Origin: Desulfitobacterium dehalogenans ATCC 51507
GTDB taxonomy: Bacteria > Bacillota > Desulfitobacteriia > Desulfitobacteriales > Desulfitobacteriaceae
Reading direction: 5' to 3'
DNA: 64,000 nucleotides
Assembly: GCF_000243155.2 (NCBI RefSeq)
Contig: NC_018017.1
Span: forward strand, 1-64,000
The notes under the pieces were generated by a model, which saw only the letters and a list, made by a program, of their open reading frames with translations, made no database searches and had not been told where the DNA came from. The position numbers were made by a program, and so were the translations under genes. Positions 45,549-54,595 of the stretch are shown here, piece by piece. Each line of letters starts with the position of its first letter. Position 1 is the stretch's first letter.

Positions 45549-47120
45549 TTGTCAAAAAGTTTTTTTACCGTAATAAAGGAGCTAACTCAGCGTCCTTATA
45601 AGAAAAAAATACGACCTGTCCAGAGGACTCCCATAGATCAAGAATGGGATAAGCCCATTTCTTTTGCACGGATTGAAGAAGAATTATCCAAAAGCAGTGA
45701 TATAATTTTTCGGAAGTTCATTTTGCGGGTTAAAGAGGAAATACCCTGTGTGCTTGGGGTAGTCGATGGCTTAGTTGATAAAAATATATTGGATGCTTAT
45801 GTACTGCGGGCGCTCATGGTCGAGGCCGTCGATGATCCTCTCTTTCAAGCAATGACTTTTGAACATGTCCTTGATGGATTGCTGGATCTGTTTACCCCGA
45901 CGAATGAAGTGAAGAAGATAAGCCACTTGGGGGAAGCCATTGATGCTATGTTATCCGGGGATGCAGTTCTTTTCCTTGAGGAAGGCCAAGAGGCTATTGT
46001 GATTAGTGCCCGTGGCTGGGCAAATCGAGGAGTAAATGTTCCTCTGAATGAATCCTCCATCCGTGGACCTAAGGAAGGGTTCAATGAAACACTACGAACC
46101 AACACCTCCTTGCTGAGAAGGCGAATTAAACATCCGTCACTGCGGCTGGTCTCCATGAAAATTGGGGATCTTTCGAAAACGGACGTGGTGATTGCCTATA
46201 TCGAGAATATGGCCAATATGGACGTGGTTTCGGAGGTTCTTAGACGACTGAGTCGTATCCAAATCGACGGTATAGTTTCGGGAGACATGCTGGAGGAATT
46301 GATTGAGGATCATCCTTATTCTCCCTTCCCTCAGGTCTCTAATACGGAGCGTCCTGACATCGTGGCTTCCGACCTTTTGGAGGGGCGAGTTGCCATTATG
46401 GTGGATGGCACTCCTTCCGCTCTGATCGTTCCGGTTACCTTACCCATCTTTATGCAAGTCAATGATGACTATTATCAAAGAGCGATGATTGTTATTATTG
46501 TACGTACGATAAGATATTGGGGGGCATTTATAGCGCTTTTGGCTCCTAGCCTTTATATTGCCGTAACCACCTTTCATCAGGAAGTGCTGCCCACGACCTT
46601 GGTCTTGAGTATTGCAGCCAATCGTGAAGCGGTTCCTTTTTCTGCTCTTGGGGAGGCATTGCTCATGCTCCTTGCCCTGGAGATCCTTCAAGAGGGGGGA
46701 CTGCGGCTCCCGAAGCCCATCGGACAGACGATTGGGATCGTCGGGGCTTTGATCATAGGAGACGCAGCTGTTAAGGCTGGTCTGATCAGCCCTATCATGG
46801 TTATTGTTATCGGTCTTACAGCAGTTTCCAGCTATACTATTCCCTACTACGACCTGGCGATTGCCATCCGTCTGATTCGGGTTCCCCTGATGATTTTGTC
46901 GGGAACGATGGGCTTTTTCGGCCTAGGAATCGGGCTCTACCTTACTATAATCCATTTGCTTGGGTTGCGGTCCTTTGGTACTCCTTACCTTAGTCCTATT
47001 GCCCCGTTTAAACTCCGTGCCTTTCTTCAAGATACTTTCGTCAGGGCACCCTGGTGGGCTTCCGGTGATGTACCGGATTTAGTAGATGTTCACGATACTA
47101 AGTCAGGGAGGAAAAAATAA
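45549..47120 (+). CDS. gerA: spore germination protein, GerA family A subunit
   Basis: The 523-residue protein has a soluble N-terminal domain (FRKFILRVKEEIPCVLGVVDG), the conserved EAIDAMLSGDAVLFLEEG and RGPKEGFNETLRTN segments, then four to five membrane helices from about 300. It forms the germinant receptor with the next two genes. The start is TTG at 45549 with GAGGAGGGGG upstream; a GTG at 45540 overlaps that site. Confidence 0.93.
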   Translation: MSKSFFTVIKELTQRPYKKKIRPVQRTPIDQEWDKPISFARIEEELSKSSDIIFRKFILRVKEEIPCVLGVVDGLVDKNILDAYVLRALMVEAVDDPLFQAMTFEHVLDGLLDLFTPTNEVKKISHLGEAIDAMLSGDAVLFLEEGQEAIVISARGWANRGVNVPLNESSIRGPKEGFNETLRTNTSLLRRRIKHPSLRLVSMKIGDLSKTDVVIAYIENMANMDVVSEVLRRLSRIQIDGIVSGDMLEELIEDHPYSPFPQVSNTERPDIVASDLLEGRVAIMVDGTPSALIVPVTLPIFMQVNDDYYQRAMIVIIVRTIRYWGAFIALLAPSLYIAVTTFHQEVLPTTLVLSIAANREAVPFSALGEALLMLLALEILQEGGLRLPKPIGQTIGIVGALIIGDAAVKAGLISPIMVIVIGLTAVSSYTIPYYDLAIAIRLIRVPLMILSGTMGFFGLGIGLYLTIIHLLGLRSFGTPYLSPIAPFKLRAFLQDTFVRAPWWASGDVPDLVDVHDTKSGRKK

Positions 47121-48221
47121 GTGGAACGCATATCCACCCATCAATTTACTATATTAAGTGCTGCAGTCATACTGGGGACAACTTATATGGTTGCTGGGTC
47201 AATGACGGCGGGAGCAGCAGGAAGGGATGGCTGGATGGCTATCCTGTTCGGGTTTGCGCTGGGGATCCCCCTGGCCTTCATGGTTTTTTCCTTGATGCCC
47301 AAATACCCTAATATGAATTTAATAGAGATATCAGAGAAGGTTCTGGGGAAATGGCTCGGTAAGGGGTTGGGGCTTCTCTACAGCGCTGTTATGATCTACT
47401 TTGGCGCAATCCTATTAGGTCAGGGAGTGGATATGTATAACCGCAGTGTTCTTCCCCTGATGCCTCAATATGTAGTGATTTTAGGAACCTTCCTTCTTGT
47501 TGCCTACCTCTATTTTAGTGGAATAGAGGTCTTAAGCCGCTTTTCAGAAGTTGTATTTCCTTTTGTTTGTTTATCCTTAGTTTTTATAGCATTATCCAGC
47601 ATCCCTCGCTTTGAGAGAGGGGAGCTTTTTCCCATTCTAGACAATGGAGTCACGCCCTTGATTGAGGCCACGCTGAGAGTCGCGCCTTGGCCTATGGAAT
47701 ATATTCTTTTTTTAGCAGGGCTGTTACCCTTTTTGCCGCGTAAGGCAAATGATTTAAAAGTATTAAAAAAGGGTGTCCTCAAAGCCTTTTTGATGGTTAT
47801 TTTGTTAAACACATTGATGGTTATGGTTCAAATCATGACCTTTGGTCCTTTTGAAACGGCCCGCCTTACCTATGGCCTTTTGGTTCTTGGGAACATGATC
47901 GAGATCTCCCGGACCATAACCGGAGTTGAGGTGATTTTTACTCTAATCTGGACGGGCGCCTTAACTTTAAAAGTTACAGCTTTGTTTTTTGCAGGAGTAT
48001 GGGGTATACGAAGTGTTTTTGGCATAAAAAGCCGTAAAGTGGGTGTTGTTTTAGGAATTATTTATGTGCTGGTCCCTTTATATGCTTTTACCGGTATCAA
48101 TGTAGTAGTGGAAATACAGTTAGTAGATGACTATTTAATTCTTCCCTTTACAGTTATATGGGTAGCATTAGTATGGGGGGTGGATCGATGGAAGCGTCGC
48201 AAGAAAAGTCTCTCAATTTAA
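47121..48221 (+). CDS. gerB: spore germination permease-like protein, GerB subunit
   Basis: A 366-residue APC-type membrane protein with about ten helices, starting VERISTHQFTILSAAVILGT. The B subunit of Ger receptors recognises the germinant. GTG start directly after the gerA stop, preceded by AGGGAGG. Confidence 0.92.
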   Translation: MERISTHQFTILSAAVILGTTYMVAGSMTAGAAGRDGWMAILFGFALGIPLAFMVFSLMPKYPNMNLIEISEKVLGKWLGKGLGLLYSAVMIYFGAILLGQGVDMYNRSVLPLMPQYVVILGTFLLVAYLYFSGIEVLSRFSEVVFPFVCLSLVFIALSSIPRFERGELFPILDNGVTPLIEATLRVAPWPMEYILFLAGLLPFLPRKANDLKVLKKGVLKAFLMVILLNTLMVMVQIMTFGPFETARLTYGLLVLGNMIEISRTITGVEVIFTLIWTGALTLKVTALFFAGVWGIRSVFGIKSRKVGVVLGIIYVLVPLYAFTGINVVVEIQLVDDYLILPFTVIWVALVWGVDRWKRRKKSLSI

Positions 48222-49429
48222 AGCTTTCCGTCGTACTGCTCCTTATTATCAGTATTCTGTTCCTCGGAGGATGCGGTGGGAAGCGTGAAGCCGATGAACT
48301 GGCCTATGTGCTGGGTATAGGTATTGATAAAGGAAAGGAAGAGGGGACCTATCTCGTTACCATGCAGACCGCTCAACCTAAAGCGAGCGGAGGTGGGGCC
48401 GCAGAGCTTGACAATTGGACAATCAGTGTGGAAACTCCGAGTCTGGCCACAACGACAGAACGGGTGGCTGAAGCTTTTGACAAACAGCCTTTTGCAGGAA
48501 CAGTGCGGGTCATTGTCATTGGCGAAGATCTTGCTAAATCAGGGATCAATGAGGCTTTAGATTATTTCCAACGCTTTTATGAGTTTCGGAGGACGGTCTA
48601 TCTTGTCGTCGCCAAAGGAAAAGCTAAAGACATCATGGAGACAGAGCTCCGCACAAGACAGATTCCCAGCTTAAGTTTATTCGATACCATCGAGGGGCAA
48701 AAAAGGCAGTCGGTTTTTCCTATAACTCGTTTAGGGCATTATCTGACGGTTTTAGGGCGGGAAAGCCAGAATCCTCTTATTCCTCTGGTTGAGAGTATCA
48801 AATCGGGGGAGCATGGATTATTCTATCCTGATGAAGGAGCGCAAGAAATCCTCATTCATGAATCGGCAGTATTTGATGGCGGAAAATTACTGGCGACTCT
48901 TAACGACCAAGAAACAAAGGGTTATCTCTGGCTGGATGACGAGATTCAAAGCCGGATTCTTGAGAAGGGAGATGGAAATGGTCTCAAAGTGACGGCCTGG
49001 GTCTTGAGCTCTAAAACAAAGTATAAGGTCGAAAACATCGAGGGTAAAATGGGGATTCGATTCATAATTAAGGCCGAGGTTGCAATCAATGAAATCATGG
49101 GGACGCATGAACAAATGAATACCAAACGTTGGCAGCAATTTGCTGAAGAATTAAAACCCCTATTGGTTCAGGCAATTCAGGAAGAATGCGAAGCGGCTGT
49201 GGCGAAAAGCGAAAAGCTTAAGCTGGATTTTATCGGGATTGGACGAAAGATAGAAATTAAAAAACCAAAGTACTGGAAAGAAATCAAGGGGAGTTGGCCC
49301 CAAGGGGTTGCAGATATTCCGGTAGCTTATGATATCGAGGTTTGTATTAAGCATGCGGGGCTGGCTCGCAATTCACCGGTAAGCCCTCAAGAAAATGGAG
49401 CGAGTGGAGGCTCCCATACTCTTCAATAG
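48188..49429 (+). CDS. gerC: Ger(x)C family spore germination lipoprotein
   Basis: The 413-residue lipoprotein has a lipobox at LFLGGCGGK (Cys about 30) and then the GerC fold (DELAYVLGIGIDKG; TTERVAEAFDKQPFAG; ELRTRQIPSLSLFDTIEG). It is the outer-face subunit of the receptor. ATG at 48188 overlaps gerB by 34 bases; an upstream ATG at 48158 lacks a ribosome site. Confidence 0.92.
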   Translation: MEASQEKSLNLKLSVVLLLIISILFLGGCGGKREADELAYVLGIGIDKGKEEGTYLVTMQTAQPKASGGGAAELDNWTISVETPSLATTTERVAEAFDKQPFAGTVRVIVIGEDLAKSGINEALDYFQRFYEFRRTVYLVVAKGKAKDIMETELRTRQIPSLSLFDTIEGQKRQSVFPITRLGHYLTVLGRESQNPLIPLVESIKSGEHGLFYPDEGAQEILIHESAVFDGGKLLATLNDQETKGYLWLDDEIQSRILEKGDGNGLKVTAWVLSSKTKYKVENIEGKMGIRFIIKAEVAINEIMGTHEQMNTKRWQQFAEELKPLLVQAIQEECEAAVAKSEKLKLDFIGIGRKIEIKKPKYWKEIKGSWPQGVADIPVAYDIEVCIKHAGLARNSPVSPQENGASGGSHTLQ

Positions 49430-49495
49430 GTGCTTCAATGGAAATATTATGATATAATGATGTGTATTACCTTTGTCAACCCTGGAGGAGAGAAT

Positions 49496-50914
49496 GTGTT
49501 GTATTTAGGCCATAAATTGTTGCAGTATGAGGCTCAAAGGCTGATTTCCTTTCATACTCCAGGACATAAAGGGAAATCGGAATTTTTTACGGATTTGCAT
49601 TTTCCCGGTCAGGATCTTACAGAACTGCCGGGCTTGGATATGCTGCACTCCCCCGAAGGAGTGATTGCTCAGGCTCAAGCCCGGGCTGCCGCTGTGTATC
49701 AAAGTGATGCCAGTTTTTACTTAATCAATGGGGCAACAGTGGGCAACCAAGGGATGTTCATGGCTTTGGCCGGTACCGGGAAGCGAGGGGAGAGCCTTCA
49801 GGGATCCAGGGTTTTGGTGGAGAGGCAATCCCACCGCTCCGTGTTGTCGGCCTTGGTGTTATCAGGATGTGAACCGGAATATATTCCCAGTGTGATTCAT
49901 CCGGAATTCAGACTGCCCTTGGGATTAAAATCCATAGATGAAGTGGATTTGGGTGAATTTCTCGGGGTTCATCTGACTTATCCCAGTTATTATGGAACAT
50001 TGCCGGATTTAGAAAAGATAGCAGCCCAGAGAGATGGCCAGGCTCCTCAAGTGAGTATTTTGGTGGACCAGGCTCATGGTTCCCATTATTTACATGAACT
50101 CTTCCCCAAGGGGGCCCTGGAATATGGGGCGGATCTGGTGCTGTGCAGCACTCATAAAACCTTAAGCGCCTTGACTCAAGCAGCTATGCTTCATGTAAAG
50201 GGATCGCGGGTTCCCCTGTCCGCTATTAAGAAGGCTCTTGAACTTCTGCAATCTTCCAGCCCTAGCTATCTATTGATGGCCTCCCTGGAAAGGGCTGTCG
50301 AGCATGCTTTAGAAAGCAGACGCTGGGAGCTGCTTTACGAAGCGGTACAGGAACTCCATCGCCGTGCAGGTGGGTTTTTACGGATATTAAACCCTCAGGA
50401 TGTGGGGACTTACGGGATTGCCAAACTGGATTGGACGAAGATCCTCATCAATACCAAAAGACTGGGAGTTTCGGCCCCCTTTTGTGTAAAGCATTTACGC
50501 AGGAATTATGGAATTGACCCTGAATTATGGGATGACGAGAATATTTTATTTCTGTTAGGGATTGGCAATACTCCCGAAGAGGTGGAGATCCTGACCAAGG
50601 GTTTATTAAGCTTAGAGGGCTTAAGAAAGGGCATTACGACATCTGCTGAGGAGATAGCTTTCGAAATGCCTTTACCCCCCGGAAGACTTACTCCCCGCCA
50701 GGCCTATTTCGCCCGGAAGCGCAAGATCCCCCTTGAGGAGAGTGTGGGTAAAATATTGGGTGAGAGCATTTCCCCTTACCCTCCAGGTATCCCATTGATC
50801 GTTATGGGAGAGGAGATGACTCCTGAGATCCTAGAGCTTCTGACCCGGCATAGGGGACGCTGGCAAGGCTGGGAGGATATTGGCCGAGAAGTCTGGATTG
50901 TTGAGGAGGTTTAA
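49496..50914 (+). CDS. YaaO-like Orn/Lys/Arg decarboxylase family protein
   Basis: A 472-residue fold-type I PLP enzyme. The PLP lysine is Lys221 in STHKTLSALTQ, with the upstream Asp-x-Ala in VDQAHGSHY. It resembles B. subtilis YaaO/SpeA; the substrate (Arg, Lys or Orn) cannot be told. The start is GTG at 49496 with GGAGGAG upstream. holB begins 1 base after its stop. tmk, which lies here in B. subtilis, is missing. Confidence 0.88.
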   Translation: MLYLGHKLLQYEAQRLISFHTPGHKGKSEFFTDLHFPGQDLTELPGLDMLHSPEGVIAQAQARAAAVYQSDASFYLINGATVGNQGMFMALAGTGKRGESLQGSRVLVERQSHRSVLSALVLSGCEPEYIPSVIHPEFRLPLGLKSIDEVDLGEFLGVHLTYPSYYGTLPDLEKIAAQRDGQAPQVSILVDQAHGSHYLHELFPKGALEYGADLVLCSTHKTLSALTQAAMLHVKGSRVPLSAIKKALELLQSSSPSYLLMASLERAVEHALESRRWELLYEAVQELHRRAGGFLRILNPQDVGTYGIAKLDWTKILINTKRLGVSAPFCVKHLRRNYGIDPELWDDENILFLLGIGNTPEEVEILTKGLLSLEGLRKGITTSAEEIAFEMPLPPGRLTPRQAYFARKRKIPLEESVGKILGESISPYPPGIPLIVMGEEMTPEILELLTRHRGRWQGWEDIGREVWIVEEV

Positions 50915-50915
50915 T

Positions 50916-51764
50916 GTGAACGTTGCACTTCATCTTATCGAAAAAGCTGCTCGGGATGGGCGGCTTGCTCACTTGCTTCTCTTTCATGGAGGGAGTAGTC
51001 CGGAGAGACGTAAGGCTGGTCTAGAGATTGCCCAGAGGATGAATTGCACTTCGGATCAGGAGGTGCCCTGCGGACACTGTCCTTCCTGCAAAAAGATTCT
51101 TTCCGGGAACCATCCGGATGTGGAGGTGGTCAAGCCTGCCAAGATGTCCATGGGGATCGAACAGGTTCTGGACTGGCAGGAGCGGGTATACCGCAAGCAT
51201 TATGAGGGAAAATATAAGGTCTTTATCCTTGAAGAGGCTGATAAATTAACCATTCCCGCAGCTAATGCTTTGCTCAAGGTCATTGAAGAGCCACCGGAAA
51301 GGACCATTATCATTCTAAGCGCTCAGAATGCCGAAGTTCTCTTACCTACTATTCAAAGCAGGGCCCAGGCAGTTTATTTTCCCTTCCGAGGGGAGAAGGA
51401 ATGGCTGGAATCCCTTGATGAATCCATAGATTCCTGGGAAGCCCAAGAGGCTTTTCGCTTGAGCAGCCATAATCCTGAATTGGCTTACGAGATTTTGACG
51501 CTGGGAGTAGAAAAGGTTAAGGAGTGGACTCAGGGATTCGAACAGGCTGTAGAGGACGGGGATTTTCTCAAGCTTTTCCCTCTTTTCCCTCTGGAGAAAA
51601 AAGAAGCTGAGATCTATTTACATATCTTGGCTTTAGGGGTAGCTCGAAAACATAAAGTCAATCCACAGGCTATGTTGGCGATCGGGCAAGCTATAGATCA
51701 AATTCAAATGCAGGCTAACCCCAGATTAGTCATAGAAGGATTAGCCTTAAAATTATTCCGGTAA
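50916..51764 (+). CDS. holB: DNA polymerase III delta' subunit
   Basis: The 282-residue clamp-loader subunit has a zinc motif CGHCPSCKK, VFILEEADKLTIPAANALLK and the SRC-like segment IQSRAQAVYF. A degraded P-loop fits delta'. The GTG at 50916 follows GAGGAGG, nearly touching the previous gene. Confidence 0.93.
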   Translation: MNVALHLIEKAARDGRLAHLLLFHGGSSPERRKAGLEIAQRMNCTSDQEVPCGHCPSCKKILSGNHPDVEVVKPAKMSMGIEQVLDWQERVYRKHYEGKYKVFILEEADKLTIPAANALLKVIEEPPERTIIILSAQNAEVLLPTIQSRAQAVYFPFRGEKEWLESLDESIDSWEAQEAFRLSSHNPELAYEILTLGVEKVKEWTQGFEQAVEDGDFLKLFPLFPLEKKEAEIYLHILALGVARKHKVNPQAMLAIGQAIDQIQMQANPRLVIEGLALKLFR

Positions 51765-51777
51765 GGAGGGAATCAGA

Positions 51778-52626
51778 ATGGTTGAGGTCGTGGGGGTTCG
51801 CTTTAAGCGAGCAGGTAAAATATATTATTTTTCTACAGGGGATCTTGCCCTGAATGCCAATGATAAGGTGATCGTGGAAACCGCGCGGGGAGTCGAGTAT
51901 GGAGAATGCGTCCTGGCACCCCGTCAGGTATCAGAGGAAGACGTGGTCATGCCTTTAAAACCGGTTATCCGCAAGGCTACTACTGAGGATGAACTGATCG
52001 TTCAGGCCAATCAAAACAAGGAGAAGGAAGCCTTTGACATATGCCTGAGAAAAATAGGAGATCATCAGCTGCCCATGAAGTTGGTGGATGTGGAATATAC
52101 TTTTGACGGGAACAAAATTATCTTTTCCTTTACTGCAGAAGGTCGGGTGGATTTCCGGGAGTTGGTTAAAGACCTGGCATCGATTTTTCGGACCCGCATC
52201 GAACTTCGCCAGATTGGTGTTCGGGATGAAGCCAAAATGCTGGGAGGTATCGGCTCCTGTGGCAGAGTGCTGTGCTGCTCCAGCTTTTTAGGGGATTTCG
52301 AGCCTGTATCCATTCGCATGGCCAAGGATCAGAAGCTCTCTCTTAACCCGACGAAAATATCAGGGATTTGTGGACGCCTTATGTGCTGTCTGAAATATGA
52401 GAATGGGGCTTATGAAGAGTCTCACTGCAAAGATCAGTGCGGAAAACAATGCCATCAAAGGGAAGAAGACATCCTGGTTCTCAGCGAGGATTCGGTGCTC
52501 AAAGCTTTGGAGGATCAAGAGCTTAAGGAAGAACGTGGTCCTGCCGTAGCGGCCGCCGGCAAAGGGCGTCAAGAAGGACGCCATAAGAAAGGAGAAAAGA
52601 ACAGAGGAAAGAGTGAGAAGGTATGA
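51778..52626 (+). CDS. ricT: PSP1-domain protein RicT (YaaT)
   Basis: The 282-residue protein has PSP1 hallmarks: [33 protein letters not shown] and [13 protein letters not shown]. In B. subtilis RicT joins RicA/RicF in an FeS complex that aids RNase Y maturation and the sporulation phosphorelay. The many cysteines are ligands. It overlaps yabA by 4 bases. Confidence 0.95.
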   Translation: MVEVVGVRFKRAGKIYYFSTGDLALNANDKVIVETARGVEYGECVLAPRQVSEEDVVMPLKPVIRKATTEDELIVQANQNKEKEAFDICLRKIGDHQLPMKLVDVEYTFDGNKIIFSFTAEGRVDFRELVKDLASIFRTRIELRQIGVRDEAKMLGGIGSCGRVLCCSSFLGDFEPVSIRMAKDQKLSLNPTKISGICGRLMCCLKYENGAYEESHCKDQCGKQCHQREEDILVLSEDSVLKALEDQELKEERGPAVAAAGKGRQEGRHKKGEKNRGKSEKV

Positions 52627-52934
52627 GTCAATTAACCCAGGCCTTAACGGAAGTGGAGGAGAAGCTTAACTCCTTGATTGAAGAAGTGCAGAGTTTGCTG
52701 CCCTATGTTAAAAGCCTGGAAGAAGAGAATGCCAGGCTGAAGCGTGAGCTATGTGCCCTGCCGGAGAAGGAAAGGTCACGGGTCATTGCTAATGCTGAAC
52801 ATATTCAGGGCGTTGCCCATGATAACCTGGAACGCCTCTATCAAGAAGGGTTTCATGTCTGTCATCTTCATTTTGGACAGCCTTTAGAGGAGGGTGATTG
52901 TCTCTTCTGTATGGGCTTTTTACGCAAAGATTGA
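52623..52934 (+). CDS. yabA: replication initiation control protein YabA
   Basis: A 103-residue protein with an N-terminal coiled coil ([20 protein letters not shown]) and a C-terminal zinc motif (CHLHFG...CLFCMGFL). YabA binds DnaA and the DnaN clamp and limits initiation; both partners are encoded in this window. Confidence 0.93.
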   Translation: MSQLTQALTEVEEKLNSLIEEVQSLLPYVKSLEEENARLKRELCALPEKERSRVIANAEHIQGVAHDNLERLYQEGFHVCHLHFGQPLEEGDCLFCMGFLRKD

Positions 52935-52954
52935 GTAAGATGGGAGCGGTTCTT

Positions 52955-53797
52955 TTGGCTACGGTTCAGAGAGGCACCCTTTATATCTGCGGGACACCGA
53001 TCGGGAATCTGGGGGATATCACTTTGCGAGCCTTAGAAGTGCTTAAAGATGTGGATCTCATTGCGGCGGAGGATACCCGTCATTCACGAAAGCTGTTGGA
53101 TCACTTTGGAATCACCACGCCCCTGACCAGTTATCACGAACATAATGAAAAAGGAAAAGCTCTGGAACTGGTCAAGAGATTAGAGCAAGGGGAAGCCATC
53201 GCTTTGATTTCGGATGCGGGAATGCCGGGTATATCGGATCCGGGTCAAGAAGTTATTCAGCTTTGTTTGGAGAAAGGAATACCCTTGGATGTTTTACCAG
53301 GAGCCAATGCCGGACTGACGGCCTTGCTCCTTTCAGGTATGCCTAATGATCATTTCTTATTTCATGGTTTCTTGCCCTCCCAATCCGGTGCGCGCAAGAA
53401 AGAATTACAGAGTTATGCCCAATTGCCTTTTACTCAAATTTTCTATGAAGCACCCCATCGCTTAGTAGCAACCTTAGGAGACTTATTGGAGATTTTCGGA
53501 GACCGGGAGACGGCTGTGGTCCGGGAGATTACGAAACTCCATCAAAGTGTCCATAAGGGTGCTTTGAGTACCCTTATCCATGAATTTAAGGTCACTTCCC
53601 CCCGAGGGGAAATTTGTGTGTTGACTTCACCCTATGTTCCTGCCCCGCCTGTGGGAGGGGAACAGGAATGGCGTGAGGAAGTGGGGGCGCTCACTGAACA
53701 GGGGATGAAGCCCAATGATGCCATGAAAATGGTTGCCCAAAAGTATGGAGTGAGCAAGAGGGAGGTTTACCAAGCAGTTCTCTCAAATAAGGATTGA
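52955..53797 (+). CDS. rsmI: 16S rRNA (cytidine1402-2'-O)-methyltransferase
   Basis: A tetrapyrrole-methylase-fold enzyme of 280 residues, with GTLYICGTPIGNLGDITLRA, AAEDTRHSRKLL and SDAGMPGISDPG. It methylates C1402 in 16S rRNA. A TTG at 52955 is chosen because GGGAG lies 8 bases upstream and the protein then begins as usual; an ATG at 52940 is the alternative. Confidence 0.93.
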   Translation: MATVQRGTLYICGTPIGNLGDITLRALEVLKDVDLIAAEDTRHSRKLLDHFGITTPLTSYHEHNEKGKALELVKRLEQGEAIALISDAGMPGISDPGQEVIQLCLEKGIPLDVLPGANAGLTALLLSGMPNDHFLFHGFLPSQSGARKKELQSYAQLPFTQIFYEAPHRLVATLGDLLEIFGDRETAVVREITKLHQSVHKGALSTLIHEFKVTSPRGEICVLTSPYVPAPPVGGEQEWREEVGALTEQGMKPNDAMKMVAQKYGVSKREVYQAVLSNKD

Positions 53798-53845
53798 GAG
53801 ACCGGCATTAGGTAAAAGAACTTTAAGAAAATGTAGAAAAAGCGC

Positions 53846-53879
53846 ATAAAAAGGAAAAGAAGGCTTTACGCCTTCTATT
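53846..53879 (-). terminator. terminator of the AbrB-like gene
   Basis: On the minus strand AGAAGGC and GCCTTCT form a stem followed by TTTCCTTTTT. On the plus strand it lacks a T tail. Confidence 0.7.
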
Positions 53880-53930
53880 ATGTAGAATTATAATTTCCAA
53901 TGAGGTAGCTTCTATCTGTCTTAGGTGAAA

Positions 53931-54200
53931 TTAAACGGCTTCGGGTTGGTTGCCGGATGCAGCTTCGCCCATGGCAGTGGCGCATTCACGGCAGACATTT
54001 TTCCCACGGAAAATCTGAACATCTGTGGCATTATTACAAAATACACAAGCAGGTTCGTATTTTTTGAGAATGATCTTTTCTTGGTCTACATAGATTTCCA
54101 GAGCATCCTTTTCATCGATTCCCAGGGTTCTGCGTAATTCGATAGGTAATACCACCCGACCTAGTTCGTCTACTTTTCTTACGATACCGGTTGATTTCAT
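53931..54200 (-). CDS. abrB: AbrB-family transition-state regulator
   Basis: The 89-residue protein has the swapped-hairpin AbrB domain (MKSTGIVRKVDELGRVVLPI, RRTLGIDEKDALEIYV) and a C-terminal zinc-like cluster (CVFCNN...CREC). It represses stationary-phase and sporulation genes in relatives. ATG follows GAGGAGG. Confidence 0.92.
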   Translation of the reverse strand: MKSTGIVRKVDELGRVVLPIELRRTLGIDEKDALEIYVDQEKIILKKYEPACVFCNNATDVQIFRGKNVCRECATAMGEAASGNQPEAV

Positions 54201-54248
54201 GACTAGTCCTCCTCTAAACTACATCTTTCGACACAATGTAACACCCTT

Positions 54249-54277
54249 ATGATACCAATGGTACCATTTAAAGTCAA
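54249..54277 (-). promoter_or_regulatory. promoter of the AbrB-like gene with palindromic spacer
   Basis: On the minus strand TTGACT (54277-54272), 17-base spacer, TATCAT (54254-54249). The spacer holds a perfect 12-bp palindrome AATGGTACCATT (54257-54268), a possible operator. Confidence 0.65.
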
Positions 54278-54329
54278 TGATTTTTTGTAATAAAAATGGA
54301 ATTTTTTTCAGAATATTTCTTATCCTATG

Positions 54330-54595
54330 GATTAGTATCTGTAGACGGCGGAGGATAAGCATGCTTTGGGGAATGCCGCCTTGAGCGATTAGATTGCTCC
54401 GCGCAGCTTATGGAGTGAACGCCAAAAGCAAAATCATGGAGAATCAGCTTTTAGTTTTTTCGGCTCAGACTCTGCACAGAAACTTTCTGCAGAGAGGTTT
54501 GCAGGGGTTCCTTCTGGATGATAATATTAATAAGCAGGACAGCTGTAAACAGAACAAACTGCGGTGGCCTGTCCTGAAAGAGAGGAAGGTTAAAA
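54330..54595 (+). other. structured metG leader, class not identified
   Basis: This untranslated stretch can form several stems: GGCGG/CCGCC (about 54350-54374), GAGC/GCTC, CTGCA-type pairs near 54470-54510, and CAGGACA/TGTCCTG (54535-54577) just before the metG ribosome site. The last encloses CTGCGGTGGCC, only loosely like a T-box, and no S-box pattern is seen. Confidence 0.4.

Noticed and set aside
54535-54577. T-box antiterminator before metG
   Set aside because: The conserved AGGGTGGNACCGCG core is not present; only a loose GGTGGC match.
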